This document shows positions 25,301-33,511 of a stretch of 64,000 nucleotides of DNA, one piece after another. How positions within the stretch are numbered: the stretch's first letter is position 1; the number at the start of each line of letters is the position of its first letter. The stretch lies in assembly GCA_035569495.1 (NCBI GenBank), contig DATMMX010000011.1, forward strand, positions 186,001-250,000, in the 5' to 3' direction. The translations under genes and the position numbers were made by a program. This stretch comes from DASRDZ01 sp035569495. Its GTDB lineage: Bacteria > Chloroflexota > Dormibacteria > Aeolococcales > Aeolococcaceae. The notes under the pieces are model-generated. The model had not been told where the DNA came from, made no database searches, and saw nothing but the letters and a program-made list of their open reading frames with translations.

Positions 25301-27287
25301 CAACCTCGAGGGGTCGAAGCGGGCGACGGACCTGGCCGTCAAGCTGCGGTGGCTGCGCGGCCGCAACGCGGGTGCTCGCTGGGGCTCCATGTTCACCGGG
25401 ACGCCGGTCTCGAACACACTGGCCGAGCTCTTTGTCATCCAGACGTACCAGCAGCCAGACCGGCTCGCCGAACTGGAGCTCGACGCCTTCGACGCCTGGG
25501 CGCGCAACTTCGTCGAGTTCGTGACCCGCGTCGAGGTGGCGCCGGACGGCGGATCGTTCCGCCTGCACACGCGCCCGTCCCGCTTCCACAACGTCCCGGA
25601 GCTGCGACGGCTCTTCGCCGAGGTCGCGGATATCCGCACCGCGGAGACGCTGAACCTTCCGCGCCCCACGGCGGAGTACCGGACTGTCGTGGTGCCGCCG
25701 GCGCCCGAGCAGGAAGCCTTCATCGCCACTCTCGTCGCACGCGCCGGCGCCATCCGATCCGGCGCTCGCCGCGATGGCGACAACATGCTCGTGATCTGCT
25801 CCGACGGCCGCAAGGCCGCCCTCGATCTGGAGCTCGTCGGCGTCACAACCGCACACCCGGGCAAGGTCGAGAGCGTCGTCGAACAGGTGCTGGACATCTG
25901 GCGGACGGTGAAGTGCGTGCCCGCGCTCGCACGGTCCACACGCACCGGAGAGGCGCCCGGGGAACAGACGCCGCGCTACGGACAGATCAGCCTCTTCGCT
26001 CGCAGTCCGGTGCGTGGTGGCGGGAACACCGGCCTCCGACTTGGCGGAGGGGGCGGGGCCCTCGGTCGCCCCGTCGCGCGTGCGCAGGCACCGCAGGCAC
26101 TCCAGATCGTGTTCTGTGACCAGGGCACACCACGCTCCGATGGCAACACCCAGGTCTACGGGAAGATCCGCGCTGGCCTCGTCGCCGGGGGGATGCCCGG
26201 CCATCTCATCCGCTTCGTCCACGACGCCGCGACGGACACCGCCAAGGCGATGCTGTTCGCCGACTGCCGCGCCGGCAAGGTTGCCGTGCTGCTCGGCAGC
26301 ACCGACAAGCTCGGCGTCGGCACCAACATCCAGGCCACCTGCGTCGCGATCCACCACGTCGACGCACCGTGGCGACCCGCCGACATCGAGCAGCGCGAGG
26401 GTCGCGGAGTCCGTCCCGGCAACCGCAACCCGGTGGTGCGGATCCTGCGCTACGTCACCGAGCGTAGCTTCGACGGCTACATGTGGCAGGCGTTGGAACG
26501 CAAGGCACGCTTCATCGCGCAGATCCTCACCGGGGAGCTCGCCTCTCGGGAGGTGGAGGATATCGGCGAGGTCGCCCTCACCTACGCGGAGGTCAAAGCT
26601 CTCGCGACAGGCAACCCGCTGCTCCTGGAGCACGCCGAGACGCAGGCCGACGTGGCGCGTCTGCGGCAGCTGGCCATCGCCCATGAGCGCGGCCGGTTGC
26701 GGGCGCGCAGGCAGATCGAGCGGTTCCAGCAGGAGGCGACGCAGCATGCCGCGCGCGCGACGCTCTGGAAGCAGATCGCCGACGCCGTGGCGGCCAACGC
26801 CACGACGCTGCGCAGGCTCTCGGGCGACCTCGTCGCGCCAGGGACGGAGGCGGCCAGCCTGGCCGCATGGCTGACGGCGGCGCTCGCCGCCAGCGCGCGG
26901 GGCCGAGCGGCCGCGCCAGCCGGGACGTGGTGCGGCCTCGAATTGCGCGTCGAGGCGGAGCCCCGGTGGCCAGCTCGCGACGCCTGGCTCGTCCTCACGG
27001 ACACCGAGGCGCGCGCCAGCGCACGCATCGACATCAAGGCGGGATGGACGGAGCCGGATCGTCAGGGCCATCTGGCTCGCGTCCTCCGCGAAGCGGCGCA
27101 CGCGGCATCCGACCGTGCCGACGGGGAACGCAATCGCGAGCGCGACTGCCTTCGAGAGTGCACCGCGGCGGCCGCACTGGCCGAGTCGCCCTTCGCCAAC
27201 GCCGTCGCGCTGCGGCACGCGGAGGCTCGCCTCGCGGAGATCGACGCCGCCATCCAGGGGGCTGTCAGCGATCCGCTCGCGGCATGA
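22305..27287 (+). CDS. methyltransferase-SNF2/DEAH helicase (DarB-like)
   Basis: The product is 1660 aa. The N-terminal domain is an N6-adenine methyltransferase: VLEPGCGHGTFMAAAP (about 137-152) is the SAM motif and IGNVPFADIGIYD (about 196) replaces the usual NPPF with NVPF. The helicase has Walker A GFAVGAGKTAAMFM (about 817), the DEAH-type box FVDESHYFK (about 978), TGTPVSNTLAEL, and motif V/VI in TNIQATCVAIHHVDAPWRPA then EQREGRGVRPG (about 1340-1370). Large methylase-helicase fusions of this type are carried by phages (DarB) and ICEs and are thought to protect incoming DNA from restriction. ATG 22305 is preferred to an upstream in-frame ATG because of the GGAGG site and the Arg-rich character of the 36-residue extension. 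Confidence 0.9.
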   Translation: MDDARRPDESQPVGELDDEMPGETAPRPGTLARARLSLRILERLSALERPAATVTDDDRTLLALWCGWGPLARAFDPQADGGWALVGAAMREFVDDNAWDAALQATPTSFYTPPWLSKAIWQALLGLGFTSGHVLEPGCGHGTFMAAAPDHADIEWKGLERDPVSARIARVLHPAASITTGALETMPLREGEYEAAIGNVPFADIGIYDPTCPRRFTLHNYFLWRAVRALRPGGIAALVTSRFSLDADYQHARHELNELAQFLGAVRLPGGALSDSGTDVVADVLLLRRRRDGDEDGEPWLGSSTHDAGLIYNDYFAANPGHVIGEIEPGSGQYRADPLHVRFAGDAEQRSQAVSAALADIVRRAVRNGLTLPPPLAEVAPVDAADDQVESAARKQGSFHLVNGEIRQVVGRKLHAVRDSAELRALIRLRDATLELLTAEADIHAPDGALEPLRERANLHYDTYVQQFGPVNRCTIVEGPPDPETGMSVLQRRRPPMGGFRQDPDYVTVLALESYDDDTGDTSRAPLLRHRVNRPALPAQHADSPGEAIALTLDARGHLDLTYAAQLLGVEEDAAVGVLGDLVFHNPVAQRQEIAAEYLSGNVRGKLADARTAEQTDPEQYARNVTALEAVQPANLTPAQIRVRLGAPWVGADDVEAFITETLGQLSGGVTHVPAAALWEVDADGWERDRPVATTEWGTARIDAYRLVEMILNGRVPVVYDEVERDDGTTTKVRNVEETMLATEKARMLNDRFSEWVWEDPDRTDRLAERYNRLFNSTVLRSYDGSHLTFPGMAPDFTPYPSQKDIVYRIISSPAALCGFAVGAGKTAAMFMSALTMRRLGLAAKPMIVVPNHLLEQVARDGKSLFPLANILMAGHEDVTAERRRLFAARCAMGDWDAIVITHSAFTAMGVHPSTEASYLGDVLARYRCSLYLQRASRRSRSVKRVAKMVESMAQRQRQLLDHRTDVGVTFEQLGVDYVFVDESHYFKRLSTPCMTDGFNLEGSKRATDLAVKLRWLRGRNAGARWGSMFTGTPVSNTLAELFVIQTYQQPDRLAELELDAFDAWARNFVEFVTRVEVAPDGGSFRLHTRPSRFHNVPELRRLFAEVADIRTAETLNLPRPTAEYRTVVVPPAPEQEAFIATLVARAGAIRSGARRDGDNMLVICSDGRKAALDLELVGVTTAHPGKVESVVEQVLDIWRTVKCVPALARSTRTGEAPGEQTPRYGQISLFARSPVRGGGNTGLRLGGGGGALGRPVARAQAPQALQIVFCDQGTPRSDGNTQVYGKIRAGLVAGGMPGHLIRFVHDAATDTAKAMLFADCRAGKVAVLLGSTDKLGVGTNIQATCVAIHHVDAPWRPADIEQREGRGVRPGNRNPVVRILRYVTERSFDGYMWQALERKARFIAQILTGELASREVEDIGEVALTYAEVKALATGNPLLLEHAETQADVARLRQLAIAHERGRLRARRQIERFQQEATQHAARATLWKQIADAVAANATTLRRLSGDLVAPGTEAASLAAWLTAALAASARGRAAAPAGTWCGLELRVEAEPRWPARDAWLVLTDTEARASARIDIKAGWTEPDRQGHLARVLREAAHAASDRADGERNRERDCLRECTAAAALAESPFANAVALRHAEARLAEIDAAIQGAVSDPLAA

Positions 27288-27395
27288 CCAGGCACGTGGG
27301 TGCCGGCCGCATCGGCACCCACGTGGATCGCTCCTCCAGCGACCGTCCGCCGCCCCGACCCACCGGGGCTGCTCCCCGCGGTCGTCCGCCGCCTT

Positions 27396-27508
27396 CACCC
27401 TGCCAGGCCGCCGCCCCCCGGCGCGGACCGACCCCTGCGGGGCGGCGCCGGCGGGCCGCTGCCCGGCGACAGGGGCGCGTCGGATCAACCGCTGCCAGGA
27501 GCCGCCCC
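27396..27508 (+). ncRNA. structured leader A
   Basis: Homologous to leader B at 28180-28290: the two align over about 112 nt with few gaps, both starting CACCCTGCCAG. Each has a CCCC/GGGG hairpin (here 27432-27442, loop TGC; in B loop TTC) followed by a CGGGC/GCCCG hairpin (27452-27465). A short outer pairing CCGA/TCGG (27428-27431 with 27480-27483) would close a three-way junction. It ends at the AGGAG site of the next gene. Confidence 0.55.
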
Positions 27509-27859
27509 ATGACCTACACCATCCACCTCGGCACGCGTGACGATGCCGGTTGGCTGCCGGAAGTCGCACAGGAACCCACCCGGCCGCAGGCGTGCGCACG
27601 CGCCAAGGCACTGCTCGCCGCCGGTCCGCACTACGGTGCAGAGGTACGGCATCGCCGCAGGCTGGTGGACAGCTTCGTCAAGCGCCATCCCAGCGACACC
27701 GGAGTTGGCATTCCTGCCGGACGGCGCCGCTATTTCGGCGGCATCTGGCACGCGTTCTCCACACCGGTCCGCAGCATCGACGCAGAACGACACGCGCGGA
27801 CAGCAACCATCGACGACACGATCGACGACGTCCACGCCGTGGCCGGTGCGCAGCGATGA
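27509..27859 (+). CDS. hypothetical protein, 116 aa
   Basis: Begins MTYTIHLGTRDDAGWLPEVA, with helical CARAKALLAAGPHYGAEVRH and FSTPVRSIDAERHARTATID. No family known to me. ATG 27509 follows AGGAG and leader A; the open frame extends upstream but that part is the structured leader. It overlaps the next gene by four bases (ATGA). Small proteins of this kind are common in ICE maintenance regions. Confidence 0.7.
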   Translation: MTYTIHLGTRDDAGWLPEVAQEPTRPQACARAKALLAAGPHYGAEVRHRRRLVDSFVKRHPSDTGVGIPAGRRRYFGGIWHAFSTPVRSIDAERHARTATIDDTIDDVHAVAGAQR

Positions 27860-28106
27860 GCGCGGGCGGTGTGCCCGGAGGATCGTCCCGCTCGCCTGGT
27901 GAGCAGATCGACAGCCGCCACCGCATGACCGTCCCCCAGCGGAACGCGCTGGCGGATCTCTGCAGTCGGTACAACGCCTCGTTCGACGAACAGCACTACC
28001 GGCCCGCGTACGGGCTGCCCGTGGGCTACGTCGCGGTTGGGTTGGGGGCGTTCCTGACAGAAACATCTACGTCGGCTGCTCGGTCGACGGGCTGATCTCG
28101 TCATGA
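27856..28106 (+). pseudogene. small conserved-type protein broken by a -1 frameshift in a G run
   Basis: ATG 27856 overlaps the upstream stop. The frame encodes MSAGGVPGG... and GLPVGYVAVGLG, then meets the homopolymer near 28044-28049 (TTGGGGGCG). Staying in frame gives an unconvincing tail and a stop at 28095. A shift to the -1 frame gives GVPDRNIYVGCSVDGLISS and a stop at 28104-28106, which reads like a proper protein C-terminus. A single missing G in the run would explain it. It could be a real mutation, a sequencing or assembly error, or programmed slippage. Function unknown. Confidence 0.6.
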
Positions 28107-28179
28107 CCAGCATCGCACCCGTCGTTCACCAGGCCCTCCCGGATCGGCTCCTGCCCCCGGGGGCGTGGTCCGGCACACG

Positions 28180-28290
28180 CACCCTGCCAGCCCGCGTCCA
28201 CCGGCGCGCATCGACCCCTTCGGGGCGGCGCCGGCGGGCGCGGCCCGGCCTCTCGGGGCGTGTCGGACCAACCGCCCACGGAGGCAGCTC
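28180..28290 (+). ncRNA. structured leader B before the ParB-like gene
   Basis: CCCC TTC GGGG (28215-28225) and CGGGC/GCCCG (28235-28247) hairpins lie side by side as in leader A, with long stretches of identity to it. The ribosome site context CACGGAGGCAGCTC before ATG 28291 is almost the same as that of leader F before GTG 37935. Confidence 0.55.
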
Positions 28291-29823
28291 ATGTCCACGA
28301 CGACCATCCCAGACGCGGCCGAGGCTCCCGCAGTTCCAGAAACCGCCGTCGTCCCGCTCGCCAGCATCCGCGCCGGAGCCAACGTCCGCGAGGACTTCGG
28401 CGACATCGAGGGGCTCGCTGAGAAGATCCGCACCACAGGTCTGCTGCAAGGCCTCGTCGTCTGCCGAACCGATGACGGAGGCTACGATCTGATCGCGGGC
28501 GGACGCCGCTACCGCGCCGCGCAACTCGCCAACTGCGACACCGTACCGGTCATCATTCGGCCGCGGCCGTCTGACCGCGTGCGCATCGAGCTGCAGCTGA
28601 TCGAGAACAACGACCGACTCGACCTCTCAGTCCCCGAGCTCTTCGGCGCAGTGCAAGAGCTCCTCGACCTCGGCGCAGGAGATGCCGAACTCGGCGCAAC
28701 GCTCGGGAGTTCCGCGGACGAGGCGGCGACGCTGCGCTCCGTCGTGGGACTCGGTCCTGCGGTCCATGAGCTGATCGTGAGCGGTCACCTCTCGGTCGGC
28801 GACGCGGCCCCGCTCACAGAGCTCGCCGGGCTCGGCACGCCGTGCGTCGAGCACGCGGTCGCGCGCATCCATCAGGGCTTCGCGCCCGCCATCGCCGTCC
28901 GACACGCGAAGGACAAGCATCGTCGCGACCAGGTCGTCGCCGACGCCACCGCACTGGCCACGAGCCGCAAGCTGCGGTTGGTCGAGGCGCCCCAGTTCGG
29001 TGCCTTCGAGCACGGGGGCTCGACCAAGAGGCTGGGCAAGGCGTACGGGTGCGTCGACGTCCCCGCCAAGGAGCACAGCAAGCTGCCCTGCCACGCCGCG
29101 TACATCGACAGCGACGCCACCAATGTCAAGGCCGCGATCGTGCTGGTCTGCACGAATGCGAAGTCGCACCGCCCTGCACCGACCCCGGTCATCGGCGCCG
29201 CGACACCCAGCTCCGTCGACCTCAGCCCGGGGCAGAAGGCGGTGGCCACGAAGCGCCACCGCAAGGCCTGGCGCGAGACGCACGGCCCGCGCAGTGCCGC
29301 GATCACCGGGATCGTGGCCGACCTCAACCTCGATGAGGCGATGGGCCGCGTTGCCTCGCACGTCCTGCAGGAGCACGGCTTCTCCTCCGATGCCTATGTC
29401 GCCGCCGCCCGGTTGCTCGTGGGCTCGGACGCCGTCCCCGGCAGCATCCGAGATGCGAAGGGCCTGGTGCTCGAACGCGCACGACAGAGCGGCGAGGCCG
29501 CCGTGCGGGTTGCCCTGGCGGTGCTCACCGCCCGGGCCGAGCACGCCTTCCAAGAGCCGCGGGGCGTCCACGACGAGCGTCTGAACGTCCAAGACCACTT
29601 CGGTCTGCTCGCACGCCACGAGTACCCCGTGAAGGACGCGGAGATCGACCACCTGCGGATCGAGTACCAGCTTCCATCCCCACTCGATGCGGGTTCAACT
29701 CCAACGGCGTTTCCCGTCGACGACGACGACATCGACTCGGACGACGAGCTCGACACTGCGTCCGATCGCGATGGCGCCGACGATGAGTCGATCGAGGACC
29801 ACGCCGCGGCCGACGCAGCGTAG
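28291..29823 (+). CDS. ParB/RepB/Spo0J-like nuclease-domain protein
   Basis: A 510-aa protein. The ParB N-terminal domain is clear: VVPLASIRAGANVREDFGDI, TTGLLQGLVV, LIAGGRRYRAAQLA (about 67-80), IELQLIENNDRLDLS. A helix-turn-helix region follows (LGSSADEAATLRSVVGLGPA). The C-terminal half is of unknown fold and ends in a very acidic tail. ParB-like proteins on ICEs help maintenance or act as transcription factors. No ParA partner is adjacent. It is preceded by leader B. Confidence 0.85.
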   Translation: MSTTTIPDAAEAPAVPETAVVPLASIRAGANVREDFGDIEGLAEKIRTTGLLQGLVVCRTDDGGYDLIAGGRRYRAAQLANCDTVPVIIRPRPSDRVRIELQLIENNDRLDLSVPELFGAVQELLDLGAGDAELGATLGSSADEAATLRSVVGLGPAVHELIVSGHLSVGDAAPLTELAGLGTPCVEHAVARIHQGFAPAIAVRHAKDKHRRDQVVADATALATSRKLRLVEAPQFGAFEHGGSTKRLGKAYGCVDVPAKEHSKLPCHAAYIDSDATNVKAAIVLVCTNAKSHRPAPTPVIGAATPSSVDLSPGQKAVATKRHRKAWRETHGPRSAAITGIVADLNLDEAMGRVASHVLQEHGFSSDAYVAAARLLVGSDAVPGSIRDAKGLVLERARQSGEAAVRVALAVLTARAEHAFQEPRGVHDERLNVQDHFGLLARHEYPVKDAEIDHLRIEYQLPSPLDAGSTPTAFPVDDDDIDSDDELDTASDRDGADDESIEDHAAADAA

Positions 29824-29895
29824 GACAAGCCCGGGGCGGGGGCGACCGCGACGGTCGTCCCCATCCCGCTCCGGGTCATGAGAGCGGTGTCCCTA

Positions 29896-30093
29896 ATGGA
29901 ATCTCCCTCGACGTGGCTGGGCGCCATTCCCCTGGAGACGCCCTGCCCGAACTGCTCCGGCGGCACCGTCACGCGACGCGACGGTGACCGCGTCGCCCAC
30001 GGCCACTGCGATCTCTGCGGTGGCGTGGGACGCCTCCCCATCCGAGCGGCGGACTGCATGCAGCGGTTCGTCCGTCCGCTGGGACGTCCGTAG
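29896..30093 (+). CDS. zinc-ribbon small protein
   Basis: The 65-aa protein has PCPNCSGGTV and CDLCGGVG, two CxxC knuckles about 22 residues apart with glycines as in DnaJ-type zinc ribbons. ATG 29896 is chosen; an ATG six codons upstream has no better ribosome site. Function unknown. Confidence 0.6.
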   Translation: MESPSTWLGAIPLETPCPNCSGGTVTRRDGDRVAHGHCDLCGGVGRLPIRAADCMQRFVRPLGRP

Positions 30094-30131
30094 ATCCACG
30101 GCCGCGCTGTGGCAACAGGAGCCCATCACCA

Positions 30132-30347
30132 ATGAACTGCCCCCAATGCGGGAAGGCCCGCGTGCAATGCGTCATCGACGCCTACGTTGTCTACGACCAG
30201 GTCAGCGACGACGGTTCCGTCACCGTCGGTCCCCCACGCGTCGAGACGTTCGATACCACCTTCTTCGAGTGTCCGGAATGCGGTTGGAAGCTCGAGAAGG
30301 TCACCATCGAGCTCACCGACCGCGTGCTCTGCGACGAGCTGGCGTAG
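30132..30347 (+). CDS. zinc-ribbon small protein
   Basis: The 71-aa product starts MNCPQCGKARVQCVIDAYVV and has a second CxxC in FFECPECGWKLEKVTIEL. The two pairs of cysteines bracket an acidic loop, forming one zinc ribbon. It lies nine bases before the cytosine methyltransferase gene and could be an accessory DNA- or protein-binding partner, but nothing shows this directly. Confidence 0.65.
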   Translation: MNCPQCGKARVQCVIDAYVVYDQVSDDGSVTVGPPRVETFDTTFFECPECGWKLEKVTIELTDRVLCDELA

Positions 30348-30355
30348 GCACGGCG

Positions 30356-31852
30356 ATGTCGCGCAAACCGTCCGACCTCACCGTCACCGATCAGTTCTGT
30401 GGCGCCGGCGGCTCCAGCATCGGCGCCGAGATCGCCGGAGTCCGCCTCGTGCTCGGCATGAACCACTGGCGCAAGGCGATCGAGACGCACGAAGCCAACT
30501 TCCCACAGGCCGATCACGCGCGCGTCGACATCAGCTCCACCGATCCAGCGCGCTATCCCTCCACCAACATCCTCATCACCAGTCCCGAGTGCAAGGCACA
30601 CACCTACGCTCGAGGGCGCGGCCGCGTCTCGATCCAGGCCGCATTGCCCGGTCTCGGTGCCAACGATGAACAGGCTGCGGTCCGGTCTCGCGCCACGATG
30701 TGGGACGTCCCGCGCTTCGCGGAGGTGCACCGCTACGAGATCATCGTGGTCGAGAATGTCGTCGAAGCACGCGATTGGGTTCTGTTCGACTCATGGCTCC
30801 ACGCGATGCGCGCCCTCGACTACGAGTGGCGCCCGGTCTGCTTCAACTCCATGTTCGCGGGTGTCCCACAGAGCCGCGACCGCCTCTACATGGTCTTCTG
30901 GCGGCGCGGCGTGCCAGCCCCTGACTTGGACTTCCCCCGGCGCGCCTGGTGCCCTCAGTGCGACGACGACACGGACGCGATTCAGACGTGGAAGGCCGAT
31001 CGCACCGTTGGCCGATACGGAGCTCGGTACGTGTACCGCTGTGTCCACTGCGAGTCGTCCGTCCTGCCGCCACGACCTGCGGTCGCCACCGTCATCGACT
31101 GGACGCTGCCCGCCACCCGCATCGGTGATCGCACCCAGCCGCTTGCGAGCGCCACGCTCGAGCGGATTCAGGCCGGTATCGACCGCTACTGGCGGTCGCT
31201 GCCCGACGAGCCCGTCGACGACTTCGCCTCGCTGGTGATCGACACGACCTACAGCGACGGCCGACACAAGTCTCGGCCGGTCACCGACCCGCTGCCCACT
31301 CAGACCAGCCGGCAGGCGTTCGGCCTCGTGACGCCGTTCATCGCGGAGCTGCGCGGCGGAGGCAGCACCGCACGACCGATCACCGACCCGCTCTCAACGG
31401 TCACCGCCTCCGGCAACCACCACATGCTCGTCGAGCCGCCGCCTGGTCTGCTCGTCCGCAACTGCAGCGGACAAGGCGGTTGGAGTCGCCCGACCACCGA
31501 CGTCCTCGGCAGCCTTACCACGGTCGATCAGCACGCCCTTCTCCGACCGCCCGACGCCTTCCTTGCGTCGTACTACGGCGTCGACACGCTGCGGCACATC
31601 AGCGAGCCCATGGGGACGCTGACGACCAAGGACCGCCACTCCCTCGTCAGCCGCCCCGACACCGCGGACGTCGACATCGACGACTGCACGTTTCGCATGC
31701 TCGAGCCGCACGAGATCAAGGCCGGTCATGGCTTTCCCGATACCTACCGCATCCTGGGCACCAAGCGGGACGTCGTCCACCAGATCGGCAACGCAGTGAC
31801 CCCGCCGGTGATGACGATGCTCATGGAGCCCATCGCCGCCGCCCTGGCATAG
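30356..31852 (+). CDS. DNA (cytosine-5-)-methyltransferase
   Basis: The 498-aa protein carries the C5-methyltransferase motifs in order: I, DQFCGAGGSSIGAE (about 12-25); IV, ITSPECKAH with the catalytic Cys in SPEC instead of the usual PPC (about 75-83); VI, VVENVVEARDW (about 130); VIII-like QSRDRLYMVFW; X, QIGNAVTPPVM (about 475). The middle holds a CPQCDDDTDA...CVHC zinc knuckle, and a repeated pattern with RPVTDPLPTQT, RPITDPLSTVT and TTDVLGSLTT, characteristic of target-recognition regions in phage-type enzymes. It has no restriction partner and probably protects the element from host nucleases. Confidence 0.88.
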   Translation: MSRKPSDLTVTDQFCGAGGSSIGAEIAGVRLVLGMNHWRKAIETHEANFPQADHARVDISSTDPARYPSTNILITSPECKAHTYARGRGRVSIQAALPGLGANDEQAAVRSRATMWDVPRFAEVHRYEIIVVENVVEARDWVLFDSWLHAMRALDYEWRPVCFNSMFAGVPQSRDRLYMVFWRRGVPAPDLDFPRRAWCPQCDDDTDAIQTWKADRTVGRYGARYVYRCVHCESSVLPPRPAVATVIDWTLPATRIGDRTQPLASATLERIQAGIDRYWRSLPDEPVDDFASLVIDTTYSDGRHKSRPVTDPLPTQTSRQAFGLVTPFIAELRGGGSTARPITDPLSTVTASGNHHMLVEPPPGLLVRNCSGQGGWSRPTTDVLGSLTTVDQHALLRPPDAFLASYYGVDTLRHISEPMGTLTTKDRHSLVSRPDTADVDIDDCTFRMLEPHEIKAGHGFPDTYRILGTKRDVVHQIGNAVTPPVMTMLMEPIAAALA

Positions 31853-31909
31853 GGCCCGCCTCCACCGCGGCCACGAGCCGCGAACCACCTTCACCTGGAG
31901 TTGATCGCC

Positions 31910-32170
31910 ATGCAGACGACCAAGCACGCCCTCACCGACGAGGTGCGGAGCATGTACGTCCATCGCACCGCTGCCATCCTCGGCATCACCACCTTCGTCG
32001 CCTCGCACAGGCACGATCACAACGGCATCCCCGTCCGCCGCTTCGCCCACCGGAACGAACGCAAGCATTTGAGGCACAGCGCGACCGACGCCGCCGTGAT
32101 ACTCGACCGCGCCGACCGCGACTTCGACACCAGCCTCCGCGCTGCCATCGTCGCAGCGGAGGCCGTCTGA
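31910..32170 (+). CDS. hypothetical protein, 86 aa
   Basis: Begins MQTTKHALTDEVRSMYVHRT after a GGAG site nine bases upstream; a TTG three codons earlier is less likely. Basic in the middle (FAHRNERKHLRHS) and helical at the end. Its stop is followed after one base by the next gene. No family recognised. Confidence 0.6.
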   Translation: MQTTKHALTDEVRSMYVHRTAAILGITTFVASHRHDHNGIPVRRFAHRNERKHLRHSATDAAVILDRADRDFDTSLRAAIVAAEAV

Positions 32171-32171
32171 C

Positions 32172-32690
32172 ATGGGCCGCGAGCTCTGCCTCGCCACCAT
32201 CCTCGTCCCCAACGGCGGCCTCGACTTCACCGCGGCGCGCACCGCCGTCGCCGCCCTGGAGCCCGAAGAGCTCCACGAGATCATGGCGAACGCCCACGGT
32301 GAGATTCCCGAGGAATACCTGACCGACGACGACAGGTTCAGCGTCGCCGGCGCCGCGTCGGCACGCAGCGAACTCCTCGACGCCGTCGCAGAGATCGAGC
32401 GTTGGCAGGAATGTCGCGACATCGCGTCTCTCACAGTGCCCGGCGGCACCCTGCTCGTCACCGGCGGCATGACGTGGGGCGACGACCCCACCGACTCCTA
32501 CACCCAATTCCACCTGCTCGGCTGGGCGACCGACGTCTACCAAGCGCTCACGAGGCAGGCTGAGAACACCACGACCGACGCCCAGGCGCTGGACAGTATC
32601 ACCAAGCTCCTCGACGGCCACGACTGGCACGCAGGCGAGATCGCCGACATCGTCCGCGAAACCGGCCGCACCATCGGCGAGGCTGCATGA
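32172..32690 (+). CDS. hypothetical protein, 172 aa
   Basis: Starts MGRELCLATILVPNGGLDFT. It contains GGTLLVTGGMTWGDDPTDSY, a block I associate with proteins found on actinophages and ICEs, with no known function. The C-terminal part is acidic and helical. ATG lies one base after the upstream stop, so the two are probably co-translated. Confidence 0.7.
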   Translation: MGRELCLATILVPNGGLDFTAARTAVAALEPEELHEIMANAHGEIPEEYLTDDDRFSVAGAASARSELLDAVAEIERWQECRDIASLTVPGGTLLVTGGMTWGDDPTDSYTQFHLLGWATDVYQALTRQAENTTTDAQALDSITKLLDGHDWHAGEIADIVRETGRTIGEAA

Positions 32691-32872
32691 GCGCGCAGAG
32701 CTACGACGACCCCCGCGAACGATGCGCCGGCCACCGTCGTGCCACCTTCCACACCGGCTTCGGCCGGAGCCTGGTCCTGGCCCAGCGCGCGGGCGGCAGC
32801 GGACGACGACCCCGCGCCCGACGGAGGCAGAACAGGCCCGGTGAGGACAGTATCGCTGCGGCTCTGACGTAG
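32687..32872 (+). CDS. doubtful small ORF
   Basis: A 61-codon frame starting MSAQSYDDPRERC with an ATGA overlap to the previous gene, but the rest is Arg/Gly-rich without clear coding bias. It may be real by position only. Confidence 0.25.
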   Translation: MSAQSYDDPRERCAGHRRATFHTGFGRSLVLAQRAGGSGRRPRARRRQNRPGEDSIAAALT

Positions 32873-32940
32873 GCGAGCACCTCCGCCGCGCCACCGGCAG
32901 TGCACCGCGCTGCGCCACCGGCGCGCCTTCGATCCTCCCA

Positions 32941-33077
32941 GACGCCGGACCCGTCCCGGGCAAGGCCTGCGGCGACACCGGAGGTGCCCCCGGGACGGGT
33001 CCGGCGTCCGGCGTGGACGCGCCAGCCGGCGGCTCCGCGGCGCCCATCCCGGGCGCCCCTCCGGCTGGAGGAATTCC
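32941..33077 (+). ncRNA. structured leader D: perfect 20-bp hairpin and stem reaching the ribosome site
   Basis: GACGCCGGACCCGTCCCGGG at 32941-32960 has its exact complement at 32989-33008, leaving a 28-nt loop. Downstream, CCAGCCGG pairs with CCGGCTGG around an inner GGCGCCC/GGGCGCC hairpin. The outer 3' strand runs directly into GGAGG, so formation of that stem could mask the ribosome site of the GTG start at 33078. An attenuator-like switch is plausible. Confidence 0.55.
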
Positions 33078-33317
33078 GTGGCCGATGCATCGAGCACGAC
33101 TCATGCGCGACCGATCATCCGCACGAGCGGACACGTCGCCGACGCCTGCACGGCATGGTCGCAGGAGAAGTCCGTCACCGACGGCGTCGCGCGCCTCGAC
33201 CACCTCCAGGCGATCCTCGAGTGCGATGGATTCGCGTGTGAGCGCACGAATCGCTACACGCTCCGCACCGGACCGGCTGTCGATTCGTCGACGGGGATCA
33301 GCAACCAGCCGGGGTGA
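33078..33317 (+). CDS. hypothetical protein, 79 aa
   Basis: Starts at GTG 33078 (VADASSTTHARPIIRTSGHV) right after leader D and a GGAGG site. Contains a helix DGVARLDHLQAILECDGFAC. Function unknown. The next gene starts at an overlapping GTGA. Confidence 0.55.
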   Translation: MADASSTTHARPIIRTSGHVADACTAWSQEKSVTDGVARLDHLQAILECDGFACERTNRYTLRTGPAVDSSTGISNQPG

Positions 33318-33511
33318 CATGGCTATCCGTCACGCCCCTCGAGGACTGCGACCACGCAAGGGCATGGGCGGGCTTCACGGGTGGCTGCGTCACCGCTCCG
33401 CGCCGATATTCGGCGCACTACTGCTCGGAGTGCGGTGCGACGTTGATGGGCTGCGCCGACTCTCGCGACAACGTCCGTTCCGCCTACTACACATGGGAGT
33501 TTCCAGCATGA
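33314..33511 (+). CDS. small zinc-finger-like protein, 65 aa
   Basis: Starts at GTG 33314 overlapping the previous stop and ends within the ATGA start of the next gene. HYCSECGATLMGCAD gives one CxxC; a DCDH near the N-terminus may supply the other ligands. Coupling on both sides supports reality; function unknown. Confidence 0.55.
   Translation: MTWLSVTPLEDCDHARAWAGFTGGCVTAPRRYSAHYCSECGATLMGCADSRDNVRSAYYTWEFPA

Noticed and set aside
24741..27611. Leftward 956-codon frame opposite the helicase
   Set aside because: Antisense shadow of a clearly functional helicase domain in GC-rich DNA.
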